This document shows positions 24,838 through 33,689 of a stretch of 64,000 nucleotides of DNA, piece by piece. The stretch is from positions 5,518,001 to 5,582,000 of the forward strand of contig NZ_CP129613.1 of the NCBI RefSeq assembly GCF_030486405.1, in the 5' to 3' direction. The notes under the pieces were generated by a model. It was not told the origin of the DNA. It did no database searches and worked only from the letters and a program-made list of their open reading frames with translations. A program made the translations under genes and the position numbers. Each line of letters opens with the position of its first letter. Positions within the stretch are counted from its first letter, which is position 1. The stretch comes from Mycolicibacterium sp. HK-90. Lineage in GTDB: Bacteria; Actinomycetota; Actinomycetes; Mycobacteriales; Mycobacteriaceae.

Positions 24838-25892
24838 GGCGATTTCGGCCTAACGATCGTCCGCTCCGAGATGTAACCACGCAGCATGTCAGCGAGACTG
24901 TCGGGCAGCTTCCCTGGCTGGAAGTAGGTGTCGAGCAGCACCTCGGAGATCGCCGCCGGCGGCAGGCCGTAGAGGTTGATGTTGAAGCCCGGACCGTTGC
25001 CGACCACCTCGGCCAGCGCGGTCGCGTACGGCGGGAGCCGCTTGAGCGCCTCACCGATGTGCTCGCGTCGTTCCAACAGGTTGTCCATCACCAGGTTGAG
25101 GTTGTCGAGCGCCGGCTTGAACTCCTTGCGGTTGTCGGCGACGAAGCCCGAAAGCTGACGGGACACGTCGTCGATACCGGCGATCAGGTTGCTCAACGCC
25201 TGCCTGCGCTCGTCGAGCGCGGCGAACAGCTGGTTGCCGTCGGTGACCAACTGGTTGACCTGGCCGGCCCGTGCAGCCAGGAGGTCTGACACTCGCTTGG
25301 CGTGGGTCAGCAACCCGTCGAGGGCCTCGTCGCGCTTGTTGATGCTGCGCGACAGATTGGCCACACCGTCGAGCGCACCCCGCAGCTGCGGAGTGGCGTC
25401 ACGCAGCGTGTCGGTCAACGTCTGGAGGGCCTGCTCGAACTTCGGCTTGTCCAGCGCGCTCGCGTTCTGGCCCAGATCCTGCAGGGCGGTGTTGAGCGTG
25501 TACGGAGTCGTGGTACGGCCCAACGGGATCACCGTCGAGCTCCGGGCGCCCTTCGGTGTCACCGACAGTGCCTTCTGCCCGAGAACGGTCTCGGTCTTGA
25601 TCGCGACCAGTGACTGATCGCCCACCTTGATCTTGCGGTCCACGGTGAAGTTGACCTTGGCGGTGTCGCCGGCCAGGGATACGTCGGTGACCTTGCCGAC
25701 CGTGATCCCGGAGACGTGAACGTCGTTGCCCGGGTCGATCCCGCCGGCGTCGCTGAAGTACGCCTCGTACTGCTTGCCCTGCGGGAAGAACGGAAGCCCG
25801 GTGTAGCCGAACGAGACCAGCACCACGCACGCCACCAGGGCAATCCCGAATATGCCGGTGCGTAGCGCTGTATCGCCGTCGCGCTTAGCCAT
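24834..25892 (-). CDS. mce4C: Mce4C sterol-import protein
   Basis: 352-aa Mce-family protein with an anchor at about 11-30, MCE domain (AYFSDAGGIDPGNDVHVSGITVGKV) and a helical needle-forming region; shortest C terminus of the set. Overlaps mce4B by 8 nt. Confidence 0.95.
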   Translation of the reverse strand: MAKRDGDTALRTGIFGIALVACVVLVSFGYTGLPFFPQGKQYEAYFSDAGGIDPGNDVHVSGITVGKVTDVSLAGDTAKVNFTVDRKIKVGDQSLVAIKTETVLGQKALSVTPKGARSSTVIPLGRTTTPYTLNTALQDLGQNASALDKPKFEQALQTLTDTLRDATPQLRGALDGVANLSRSINKRDEALDGLLTHAKRVSDLLAARAGQVNQLVTDGNQLFAALDERRQALSNLIAGIDDVSRQLSGFVADNRKEFKPALDNLNLVMDNLLERREHIGEALKRLPPYATALAEVVGNGPGFNINLYGLPPAAISEVLLDTYFQPGKLPDSLADMLRGYISERTIVRPKSP

Positions 25893-26931
25893 TCTCCGAA
25901 CACCTCCCCTTGGACGGATCCGGCGGGCCGCCGAACGGGATCAGAATGTCGCTGCCGGCCGGACCGTTGACCTTCATCCGGATCGAGCAGTAGTAGATGT
26001 TGAAGAACGAGCCGTAGGCGCCGAGTGCGTTGAGCCGCAGGTAGTTCTCGGCGAGCGGCTCGATCACCTTGTTGACGTCGCCCTTGCGTTCGTCCAGTCG
26101 CTGCGCGAGCGGGCGGGCGTTCTCGATGACGCCCTGCAGCGGGCGCCGCGACTTCTCCAGCATGTCGGTCAGGTCGTTCTCGGCCGAGGCCAGCGGTCCG
26201 ATGGCACCGGCGATCGGGTCCCGGCCTTCGGCCAGACCGCTGATCAGCTTCTGCAGCTCGTCGACGCTGGCGTCGAACTGGGCACCCTTCGCGTCAACCG
26301 TGCCGAGCACCGTGTTCAGGTTGGTGATCACGTCGCCGATCAGCTGGTCGCGGGCGGCCAGGTTCTGGGTGAACGCGCTCGTGCTGGTCAGCATGCTCGA
26401 CAGCGCCCCGCCCTGACCCTGCAGCAGCTCGATTATCGCGTTGGAGATCTCGTTGACCTTGTTGCCGTCGAGGCCTTTCAGCACCGGGCGCAGCCCGCCC
26501 AACAGGGCGTCGAGATCCAATGCCGGCTGGGTGTTCTGCTCCGGGATGGTCGAGCCGGGCGGGAGCTTGCGCAGTTCGCCCGGGCCCGAGGTGATCTCCA
26601 GATACCGGTCACCGACCAGGTTTTCGTAGCGCACCTTGGCCTGGCTCGACGTGTAGAGCTGATACCGCTTGTTGACGTCGAACGCCACGTCGACGGTGTT
26701 GTCCGGGTTGAGTTTGACCGCATTGACCGTGCCCACCGGGACGCCCGCGATGCGGACGTCCTGGCCGGCCTTCAGCCGCGACGCCTGGCTGAAGGTGGCG
26801 TGGTAGCCGTTCTCCGAGGCGAACCGGAATTCGCCGAACACCACGACCAGCATCGCCGCCACCAACAGCATCACGACGGTGAAGATGCTGACGTTGAGCA
26901 TGGTCCGGTCAGGACGCGCACTGGACGCCAT
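25885..26931 (-). CDS. mce4B: Mce4B sterol-import protein
   Basis: 348-aa Mce-family protein; anchor about 13-33 (VSIFTVVMLLVAAMLVVVF), MCE domain with RLKAGQDVRIAGVPVG, helical region and a C-terminal cysteine pair (YCSIRM and RCSENG). I chose the ATG at 26931 with GAGGG 5 nt upstream rather than the TTG eight codons earlier. Confidence 0.94.
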   Translation of the reverse strand: MASSARPDRTMLNVSIFTVVMLLVAAMLVVVFGEFRFASENGYHATFSQASRLKAGQDVRIAGVPVGTVNAVKLNPDNTVDVAFDVNKRYQLYTSSQAKVRYENLVGDRYLEITSGPGELRKLPPGSTIPEQNTQPALDLDALLGGLRPVLKGLDGNKVNEISNAIIELLQGQGGALSSMLTSTSAFTQNLAARDQLIGDVITNLNTVLGTVDAKGAQFDASVDELQKLISGLAEGRDPIAGAIGPLASAENDLTDMLEKSRRPLQGVIENARPLAQRLDERKGDVNKVIEPLAENYLRLNALGAYGSFFNIYYCSIRMKVNGPAGSDILIPFGGPPDPSKGRCSENG

Positions 26932-26962
26932 CAGTGCCCTCGCCTCTTCTCGCAAGCGCTCA

Positions 26963-28168
26963 TCAGAAATCGTCCCTTTCCGCGAACGCGCCGTTGAACA
27001 GGAACTGCAGCGTCGCCGGGGCGTCGAACTGCACCTCGGTGTTGGGCTGGAACGGGACGTAGGCGTTGTCGGTCACCAGGAACGGCGAGTGGAACCAACT
27101 ACCGCCGAACTGCTTCGACGGGATGTCCGGTAGACCGCGGCAGTTGGGGCCGCCCGAAGCGTTCACGATCGGCAGGCTCTCCGGGTAGGTGTATGCCGGG
27201 GCGCCGGGCAGGAAGTTCGAGGACACGAACAGGCCGGGACGGATGCCACCGATGATCGGCGCGAACCGATCCACCGCATTCGAGGTGCCCTGGAGGATGC
27301 AACCGAACTCGGGCGAATATTCGCCCGCCACCTTCAGCGGGGCGCGCAGTCGCTGGATGGCGGCGATGTAATCGTCGGCGGCCGGCTGCAGGGTCGCGGT
27401 GCCGTTGTTGGCCAGCCCCGTCGCCGCGAGCAGCGTGGCGTTCAGGTTGGTCTTCTCGTCCACGATCGTCTGGTTCAGCGCGGGCACGTTGTCGATCACC
27501 CGGGCCAGGTCCGGTCCGGCGTCGCCGTAGATGTTGGCCACCACCGCAGCCTTGGCGAAGTCGTCTTGCAGGGTTGGCAGCTTCGGATTGATCTGTTGCA
27601 GATAGCCGTTCAGCCCCGCCATGGCCGCACCGAGGTCGTCGCCGTGGCCGCGCAGGCCCTCACCGAGGGCGGTCAGCGTGGCGTTCAGGTTGACCGGGTC
27701 GATCTTGTTGAGCACATCGGACAGCGTCTGGAAGAGGGTGTTGACCTCCAGCTGCACATCCTTGGCCGCCACTGTGCTGCCCGGCCGCAACGAGGTGGGC
27801 TGCGGCTCCGCGGGTGGCAGGAACTCCACCGATTTGGCGCCGAAGATCGTGTTGCCGGCGATCCGCACGGTGGCGTTGGACGGGATGTAGCGCATCTCGC
27901 CACGCTTGATCGACAGCGTCAGCTTCGCGTCGTTGCCGGCGTACTGGATGTCGGTGACCTTGCCGATCTGGATGCCGCGGTACTTCACCTTGGCGTCGCG
28001 CTCCATCACCAAGCCCGCCCGCGGCGCGGTCAGGCTGACGGTGTCGGTCGGCGTGAAGGCGGCCGTATACGACAGGTACGTGAAGATCACCGCGGCGGCC
28101 ACGATCGCCGCCAGGATCGCCGCGGCGATCCGGACATGGCGCCGGTGCTTGGAGGTTGCGTCAGACAT
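26963..28168 (-). CDS. mce4A: Mce4A sterol-import protein
   Basis: 401-aa founding Mce subunit: transmembrane helix about 14-38, MCE domain about 40-125 (GLVMERDAKVKYRGIQIGKV), helical domain, and a conserved C-terminal cap with FGCILQGTS and PNCRGLPDIPSKQFGG. The ATG at 28168 follows AGGA by 7 nt; the GTG at 28183 directly after the yrbE4B stop is an alternative. Confidence 0.95.
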   Translation of the reverse strand: MSDATSKHRRHVRIAAAILAAIVAAAVIFTYLSYTAAFTPTDTVSLTAPRAGLVMERDAKVKYRGIQIGKVTDIQYAGNDAKLTLSIKRGEMRYIPSNATVRIAGNTIFGAKSVEFLPPAEPQPTSLRPGSTVAAKDVQLEVNTLFQTLSDVLNKIDPVNLNATLTALGEGLRGHGDDLGAAMAGLNGYLQQINPKLPTLQDDFAKAAVVANIYGDAGPDLARVIDNVPALNQTIVDEKTNLNATLLAATGLANNGTATLQPAADDYIAAIQRLRAPLKVAGEYSPEFGCILQGTSNAVDRFAPIIGGIRPGLFVSSNFLPGAPAYTYPESLPIVNASGGPNCRGLPDIPSKQFGGSWFHSPFLVTDNAYVPFQPNTEVQFDAPATLQFLFNGAFAERDDF

Positions 28169-28183
28169 AGAGAATCCTGCCAC

Positions 28184-29026
28184 CTACCCGGAGAGGTTGA
28201 AGTTGCCGGACGCGCCGTAGACGGCCAGGGAGATGAACAGCGTGATGGTGACGACGACGATCAGCGAGGTGCGCACGGCCTGACCGACCGCGATGCCCAC
28301 GCCGACCGGTCCACCGGAGGCGTTGTAGCCGTAGTAGGTGTGCACGAGCATCACCGCGATCGCCATCACGATTGCCTGAAGGAACGACCACAGCAGGTCA
28401 CTCGGTATCAGGAACGTGTTGAAGTAGTGGTCGTACAGTCCCGCGGACTGGCCGTTGATGAACACCGTGGTGAACCGCGCGGCGAAGAACGCGGCCAGCA
28501 CCGACAGGGAGTACAGAGGGACGATCGCGATCAGGCCGGCCAGCAGGCGGGTGGAGACCAGATAGGACACCGCGTGCACGGCCATCGCCTCGACGGCATC
28601 GATCTCCTCGGCGACCCGCATCGCGCCGAGCTGGGCCGTGGCGCCCGCGCCGATCGTGGCGGCCAGGGCGATACCGGCGATCACCGGTGCCACGATGCGC
28701 ACGTTGAGGAAGGCGGACAGGAAGCCGGTCAGGGCTTCGATGCCGATGTTGCCCAGCGACGAATAACCCTGCACCGCGATGACGCCACCGGAGGCCAGGG
28801 TGAGGAAGGCCGCGACACCGACGGTGCCGCCGATCATCACCAGGGCACCTGCGCCCATGGTCATCTCGGCCACCAGCCGGATGGTCTCCTTGCGGTAGCG
28901 GTTGATCGCGTTGGGCAGGTACCGCATGGTCTCGCCGTAGAACAGCGCCTGCTCGCCGACGTTGTCGACGGTCTTGGGCAGGCCGCGGAACAGCCGGCGG
29001 AAGCGGAGGGTCGCGTCGTAGCTCAT
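28184..29026 (-). CDS. yrbE4B: YrbE4B permease of Mce4 importer
   Basis: 280-aa MlaE-type permease with about five to six transmembrane helices. It carries the ABC-interaction segment ATIGAGATAQLGAMRVAEEIDAVEAM (about 129-154), where the MceG ATPase, encoded elsewhere, would dock. Start at the ATG 29026; the frame is open 7 codons further. Confidence 0.95.
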   Translation of the reverse strand: MSYDATLRFRRLFRGLPKTVDNVGEQALFYGETMRYLPNAINRYRKETIRLVAEMTMGAGALVMIGGTVGVAAFLTLASGGVIAVQGYSSLGNIGIEALTGFLSAFLNVRIVAPVIAGIALAATIGAGATAQLGAMRVAEEIDAVEAMAVHAVSYLVSTRLLAGLIAIVPLYSLSVLAAFFAARFTTVFINGQSAGLYDHYFNTFLIPSDLLWSFLQAIVMAIAVMLVHTYYGYNASGGPVGVGIAVGQAVRTSLIVVVTITLFISLAVYGASGNFNLSG

Positions 29027-29054
29027 GGTTGTCTCTTCTTCGCGCAAGCTCTCA

Positions 29055-29819
29055 TCAGCGCACCAGCACCCGGACGCCGATGGCCGTCATGATCACGTTG
29101 ATCACGAACAGGCAGATGAAGGCGTAGACCACCGTTTCGTTCACTGCGTTACCGACACCCTTCGGGCCTCCTTTGACGGTCAACCCGCGGTAGCACCCGA
29201 CCAGGCCGGCCACCACGCCGAACAGCAGTGCCTTGATCTCGGCCAGCACCAGCTCGCCGAGACCGGTGAGCACGGTCAGGCCGTTGATGAAGGAGCCCGG
29301 GTTGACGCCCTGCAGGAACACCGAGAAGACGTAGCCGCCGGCCAGGCCGATCGCGCAGACCAGGCCGTTGAGCAGCAGCGCCACGAACGTCGAGGCGAGC
29401 ACACGGGGCACGACCAGCCGCTGGATCGGATCGATGCCCAGCACCCGCATGGCGTCGATTTCCTCGCGGATGGTGCGGGCGCCCAGGTCGGCGCAGATCG
29501 CGGTGGCGCCCGCGCCGGCCACCACCAGCACTGTCACCACGGGGCCGAGCTGGGTGATGGTGCCAAAGGCGGTGCCCGCGCCGGAGAGGTCGGCGGCACC
29601 GATCTCGCGAAGCAGGATGTTGAGCGTGAACGCGACCAGGACGGTGAACGGAATGGCGACCAACAGCGTCGGAACCAGCGAGACCCGCGCGATCATCCAG
29701 GTCTGATCAAGGAACTCCTTGAACTGGAACGGTCGACGGAACATCTTGGCGAACGTGTCCAAGGACATCTCGACGAAGCCGCCCACGGCCCGGGCCGGAA
29801 CCGCAAGCTGTTCGATCAA
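29055..29819 (-). CDS. yrbE4A: YrbE4A permease of Mce4 importer
   Basis: 254-aa MlaE-type permease, first gene of the mce4 operon. It has an amphipathic N-terminal helix, then five to six membrane helices and the conserved GAGATAICADLGARTIREEIDAMRV loop. It uses a TTG start (29819), giving MIEQLAVPARAVGG, as the remembered M. tuberculosis Rv3501c protein begins almost identically. It forms the membrane core with YrbE4B. A KstR site lies about 150 nt upstream. Confidence 0.95.
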   Translation of the reverse strand: MIEQLAVPARAVGGFVEMSLDTFAKMFRRPFQFKEFLDQTWMIARVSLVPTLLVAIPFTVLVAFTLNILLREIGAADLSGAGTAFGTITQLGPVVTVLVVAGAGATAICADLGARTIREEIDAMRVLGIDPIQRLVVPRVLASTFVALLLNGLVCAIGLAGGYVFSVFLQGVNPGSFINGLTVLTGLGELVLAEIKALLFGVVAGLVGCYRGLTVKGGPKGVGNAVNETVVYAFICLFVINVIMTAIGVRVLVR

Positions 29820-29970
29820 CCTGGGCTCCGTTCTCGTACGTCTTGGTGGGACTCAGGGGAAGGTGAATTTTGCGGAAACTCGCGTTGGCGAAAATCCGGC
29901 GACCACGTGTCGTGATCGCTCTCCCACCCCTTTGTCTTATCGCGCTCTTAGTGAGCCCGGTCATATTAAC

Positions 29971-29984
29971 TAGAACACGTTCGC
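29971..29984. promoter_or_regulatory. KstR operator of the mce4 operon
   Basis: TAGAACACGTTCGC fits TnnAACnnGTTnnA at all defined positions except the last (C for A). It lies 152 nt upstream of yrbE4A, in the 282-nt gap after hsd4A; the rest of that gap shows no gene. Confidence 0.75.
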
Positions 29985-30101
29985 ACTGTCAAAGAATTCA
30001 AAATCTTGATGTCAGGCGGTATTTTCCCAGCTCAGAACGGGCAGAGCCCGACACACATTGGAACAAGTTCTACTTCCGCTGAGCCTCGATTAATGAGACC
30101 G

Positions 30102-31028
30102 TCAGTCTCGCGAAGTCATCAGCTCGGTAGCTGAGAATCCACGCTCCGGATCACGATCAGCAAAGTACTCGTGCAGTGTCCCGCTCAGGTCTGCCGGATC
30201 CCAGGCGGCGGAGTCCGCGGTGAAGTGCTTCTCCGCCGTGGGGGGCGCGACCAACGTGACAGTTGGACCATAGACGATGAACAGCTGACCGTTCACCGCT
30301 TCGGATGCAGGCGAAGCCAGGAATCGCACGAGAGTGACGACATGGTCGGTGGACAGCGGATCCACCTGTCCGCCGGCCAACTCGGGGGCGTCTCCGAACA
30401 CGCCTGCCGTCATGGCGGTGCGGGCCCGCGGCGCGATGGCATTGGCCCTCACACCGAAGCGCTCGAGCGCGCGGGCCGCCGACACGGTGAGTGCGGTGAT
30501 GCCCGCCTTGGCGGCGCCGTAGTTGGGCTGACCGACGGGGCCCGACAGGCCGGCCTCCGACGAGGTGTTGATGATCCGGCCATAAACTTTGCCGCCCGTG
30601 TCGCCTTGTGCTTTCGCCTTGTTGCGCCAGTAGACGGCCGCGTTGCGGGTCAGCAGGAAGTGACCCCGCAGGTGCACCGCGATGACCGCGTCCCATTCCT
30701 CATCACTCATGTTGAAGAGGATCCGGTCGCGGGTGATGCCTGCGTTGTTGACGACGATGCCCAGTCCGCCGAGACCGTCGGCGGCGGCGATCAGCTCGTC
30801 GGCCGTCGAGCGCGCGCTGATGTCGCCGGCGACCGCGACCCCCTTGGAACCCGCCGCCGCGATCTCGTCGAGGACGTCAGACGCGTCCAGCGCCCCGGCC
30901 ATGTCGTTGACCACCACGGTCGCCCCGGCCTTGGCCAGGCCGATGGCCTCGGCGCGGCCCAGGCCTGCGGCCGCACCGGTGACCACGGCCACCTTTCCGG
31001 ACAGATCGATCTGCGCGTCGTCAGTCAT
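30102..31028 (-). CDS. hsd4A: Hsd4A-type short-chain dehydrogenase
   Basis: 308-aa SDR: VTGAAAGLGRAEA cofactor motif (about 17-29), NNAG, catalytic serine and YGAAK, then a C-terminal extension as in multifunctional-enzyme-2 type 3-hydroxyacyl-CoA dehydrogenases. Equivalent by position and sequence to Rv3502c/Hsd4A, described (from memory) as both a 17-beta-hydroxysteroid and a beta-hydroxyacyl-CoA dehydrogenase in steroid side-chain oxidation. It follows fdxD by 12 nt; AGAGG precedes the ATG. Confidence 0.9.
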   Translation of the reverse strand: MTDDAQIDLSGKVAVVTGAAAGLGRAEAIGLAKAGATVVVNDMAGALDASDVLDEIAAAGSKGVAVAGDISARSTADELIAAADGLGGLGIVVNNAGITRDRILFNMSDEEWDAVIAVHLRGHFLLTRNAAVYWRNKAKAQGDTGGKVYGRIINTSSEAGLSGPVGQPNYGAAKAGITALTVSAARALERFGVRANAIAPRARTAMTAGVFGDAPELAGGQVDPLSTDHVVTLVRFLASPASEAVNGQLFIVYGPTVTLVAPPTAEKHFTADSAAWDPADLSGTLHEYFADRDPERGFSATELMTSRD

Positions 31029-31040
31029 TTATGAATACCT

Positions 31041-31232
31041 CTAGTCTTTCCGGATCAGGGCTGCGCGGGGGCATTCGGCGATGGACTGCTCGGCCAGATC
31101 CTCCTGGTCGGCAGGCACCGGATCGGACTTGACCACGGCGTAGTCGTCATCGTCAAGATCGAACAAATCAGGGGCAATACCCACGCACACCGCATTGCCT
31201 TCGCAACGATCACGGTCAACTTCAACTCGCAT
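31041..31232 (-). CDS. fdxD: 3Fe-4S-type ferredoxin FdxD
   Basis: 63-aa ferredoxin: MRVEVDRDRCEGNAVCVG...CPRAAL, one cluster with a missing second Cys typical of 3Fe-4S types that serve P450s. Same size and position as Rv3503c FdxD. The start at 31232 has GGAGG 5 nt upstream; the longer open frame to 31298 is not needed. A plausible electron donor to Cyp142 or to steroid dehydrogenation; the partner is not proven. Confidence 0.93.
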   Translation of the reverse strand: MRVEVDRDRCEGNAVCVGIAPDLFDLDDDDYAVVKSDPVPADQEDLAEQSIAECPRAALIRKD

Positions 31233-31338
31233 GGCGACCTCCTCATGACGTGTGCGCACACGGGGCTGCGTGCACGCAGCCACAGAATACGACCCCACCT
31301 GACGGATACCAGTCCGATACCGGCCTGGATCCTAAGAC

Positions 31339-31352
31339 TAGAACGTGTTACA
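31339..31352. promoter_or_regulatory. KstR operator, fdxD/fadE26 divergent region
   Basis: TAGAACGTGTTACA matches TnnAACnnGTTnnA at every defined position, 46 nt before fadE26 and 107 nt before fdxD. Confidence 0.88.
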
Positions 31353-31397
31353 ACCAGGTGAGAACTCAGGTCTATCAAGCAGTGAGGATGCAGCGCT

Positions 31398-32576
31398 ATG
31401 CGGATCGGTTACACCCCCGAGCAGGAGGAGCTGCGCCGCGAGTTGCGCGCGTACTTCTCCAAGTTGATGACCCCCGAGCGGGTAGAGGCACTCAGCTCCT
31501 CCGAGGGCGAGATGGGGCGCGGCAATGTCTACCGGGACACCGTCGCGCAGATGGGCAAGGACGGCTGGCTCACGCTGAGCTGGCCCGAGGAGTTCGGCGG
31601 CCAGGCCCGCCCGCCCATGGACGGGCTGATCTTCACCGATGAGGCCGCGATCGCCGGCGCCCCGGTGCCGTTCCTGACCATCAACAGCGTCGCGCCGACG
31701 ATCATGCACTTCGGCACCGAGGAACAGAAGAAGTTCTTCCTGCCCAAGATCGCCGCGGGCGAGCTGCACTTCTCCATCGGCTACTCCGAACCCGGCGCGG
31801 GCACCGACCTGGCCGCGTTGCGGACCACCGCGGTCCGCGACGGCGACGACTATGTGGTCAACGGCCAGAAGATGTGGACGTCGCTGATCGCCTACGCCGA
31901 CTATGTCTGGCTCGCGGTGCGCACCAACCCCGAGGCGAAGAAGCATCGCGGGATCTCGATGCTGATCATGCCCACCACGGCCGAGGGCTTCTCCTGGACG
32001 CCGGTGCACACCATGTCCGGTGTGGACACCAGTGCCACCTACTACCAGGACGTCCGCATCCCGGTCAGCAACCTCGTCGGCGAGGAGAACGCCGGCTGGA
32101 AACTGGTCACCAACCAGCTCAACCACGAGCGCGTCGCCCTCGTGTCCGCGCAGCCGATCTATGTCGCGCTGGACGGGGTCCGCGAATGGGCCCAGAACAC
32201 CAAGGACGTCCACGGCAAGCGGGTGATCGACTCCGAGTGGGTGCAGCTCAACCTGGCCCGGGTGCACGCCAAGGCCGAGGTGCTCAAGCTGATCAACTGG
32301 GAGCTGGCCTCGGCCACCTCCGCCCCGTCGCCGGCCGACGCTTCGGCGGCCAAGGTCTACGGCACCGAGCTGGCCACCGAGGCCTACCGCCTGCTGATGG
32401 AGGTGCTCGGCACCGCGGCGACGCTGCGTCCGGACAGCAAGGGCGCGCTGCTGCGGGGCCGCATCGAGCGGTTCCACCGTTCGGCGCTGATCCTGACCTT
32501 CGGCGGCGGCACCAACGAGATTCAGCGTGACATCATCGGCATGGTCGCGCTCGGCCTGCCCCGAGTGAACCGGTAA
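31398..32576 (+). CDS. fadE26: Acyl-CoA dehydrogenase FadE26 (ChsE4)
   Basis: 392-aa acyl-CoA dehydrogenase subunit. FAD-binding segments FSIGYSEPGAGTDLAAL (about 125-141) and the WTSLI strand are present. E244 in LNHERV occupies the place of the catalytic base reported for ChsE4. ChsE4 forms an alpha2beta2 heterotetramer with ChsE5 (next gene) and dehydrogenates the sterol side-chain acyl-CoA, notably the C5 stage. Orthologue of Rv3504. Controlled by the KstR site upstream. Confidence 0.94.
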   Translation: MRIGYTPEQEELRRELRAYFSKLMTPERVEALSSSEGEMGRGNVYRDTVAQMGKDGWLTLSWPEEFGGQARPPMDGLIFTDEAAIAGAPVPFLTINSVAPTIMHFGTEEQKKFFLPKIAAGELHFSIGYSEPGAGTDLAALRTTAVRDGDDYVVNGQKMWTSLIAYADYVWLAVRTNPEAKKHRGISMLIMPTTAEGFSWTPVHTMSGVDTSATYYQDVRIPVSNLVGEENAGWKLVTNQLNHERVALVSAQPIYVALDGVREWAQNTKDVHGKRVIDSEWVQLNLARVHAKAEVLKLINWELASATSAPSPADASAAKVYGTELATEAYRLLMEVLGTAATLRPDSKGALLRGRIERFHRSALILTFGGGTNEIQRDIIGMVALGLPRVNR

Positions 32577-32589
32577 GGACGGCACACCA

Positions 32590-33687
32590 ATGGATTTCAA
32601 GACGACAGAAGCCGCCGACGACCTGGGCGGCCTGGTGCGCACGATCACCGAGTCGGTGTGCACACCCGAACACCAGCGTGAGCTCGACAAGCTGGAGCAG
32701 CGTGTCGACACGGACCTGTGGGCCAAGCTGGTCGAGGCCGACGTGCTTTCGGCCGCGGCACCGGAGTCGGCGGGCGGTGGCGGTTTCGGCGTGCTCGAGC
32801 AGGCCGCCGTGCTGACCGCACTCGGCCGCCAACTGGCCGCCGTGCCGTACCTGGAGTCGGTGGTGCTGGGCGCTGGCGCGCTGGCCGCGTTCGGCTCCGA
32901 GGCCCTGCGCACCGAATGGGCACAGCCCGCGGTGGCCGGCGACAAGATCCTCACGGTGGCGCTCGACGGCGAGATGGGCCAGGGCCCGGTGCAGGCCCAG
33001 GCGGACGGTTCCGGCCACAAGCTCACCGGCAGCCGCACCCTGGTCAACTACGGGCCGGTGGCCGACGCGTTCCTGGTACCCGCTGAAACCCCGTCGGGCA
33101 CGTCGGTCTTCCTGGTCGCAAAGGACGATCCCGGCGTCACCGTGTCTCCGTTGAGCACCACCGGCAAGGGCAGCGTCGCCCTGCTGGAACTCGAGGGCAC
33201 GACGGTTGACGCCGGCCGTCTCGTCGGCGGCGCTGAGGTCGCGGACTGGCTCACCACGCATGCCGCGTTGGGCCGCAGCGCTTTCCAGCTCGGCGTGCTG
33301 GAGCGGGCCTTGGAGCTGACCTCTGAGTACGCCCGCGAACGCGAGCAGTTCGACCGGCCGATCGGCAGCTTCCAGGCCGTCTCGTCGCGGCTGGCCGACG
33401 GATACATCGACGTCAAGGGCCTGCGCCTGACGCTGACCCAGGCGGCCTGGCGGTTGTCCGAGGATCTGCCCGCCGACATCGATGTCGCCAGTGCGGCGTT
33501 CTGGGCCGCCGAGGCCGGACACCGCGTCGCGCACACCGCCGTGCACGTGCACGGTGGCGTCGGCATCGACATGGATCACCCGGTGCACCGGTACTTCCTG
33601 GCCGCCAAGCAGACCGAGTTCGGCGTCGGCGGGGCCACCGGGCAGCTGCTGCGCATCGGCCGCGAACTCGCCGACACCCCGGTCTAG
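32590..33687 (+). CDS. fadE27: Acyl-CoA dehydrogenase FadE27 (ChsE5)
   Basis: 365-aa acyl-CoA dehydrogenase-like subunit. It shows the family fold (EREQFDRPIGSFQAVSSRLAD) and the C-terminal HVHGGVGIDMDHPVHRYFLAAKQTEF, but lacks the base found in the partner. It supplies part of the FAD site of the heteromeric ChsE4-ChsE5 enzyme. Orthologue of Rv3505. 13 nt after fadE26; Shine-Dalgarno-like GTAAGGACGG. Confidence 0.93.
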   Translation: MDFKTTEAADDLGGLVRTITESVCTPEHQRELDKLEQRVDTDLWAKLVEADVLSAAAPESAGGGGFGVLEQAAVLTALGRQLAAVPYLESVVLGAGALAAFGSEALRTEWAQPAVAGDKILTVALDGEMGQGPVQAQADGSGHKLTGSRTLVNYGPVADAFLVPAETPSGTSVFLVAKDDPGVTVSPLSTTGKGSVALLELEGTTVDAGRLVGGAEVADWLTTHAALGRSAFQLGVLERALELTSEYAREREQFDRPIGSFQAVSSRLADGYIDVKGLRLTLTQAAWRLSEDLPADIDVASAAFWAAEAGHRVAHTAVHVHGGVGIDMDHPVHRYFLAAKQTEFGVGGATGQLLRIGRELADTPV

Positions 33688-33689
33688 GG

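Noticed and set aside
27566..29092. 508-codon plus-strand open frame
   Set aside because: Antisense to mce4A and yrbE4B; composition is Arg/Gly/His-rich with no domain, typical of high-GC shadow frames.
31338..33047. 569-codon minus-strand open frame
   Set aside because: Antisense to fadE26/fadE27 and across the KstR operator; no recognisable protein.
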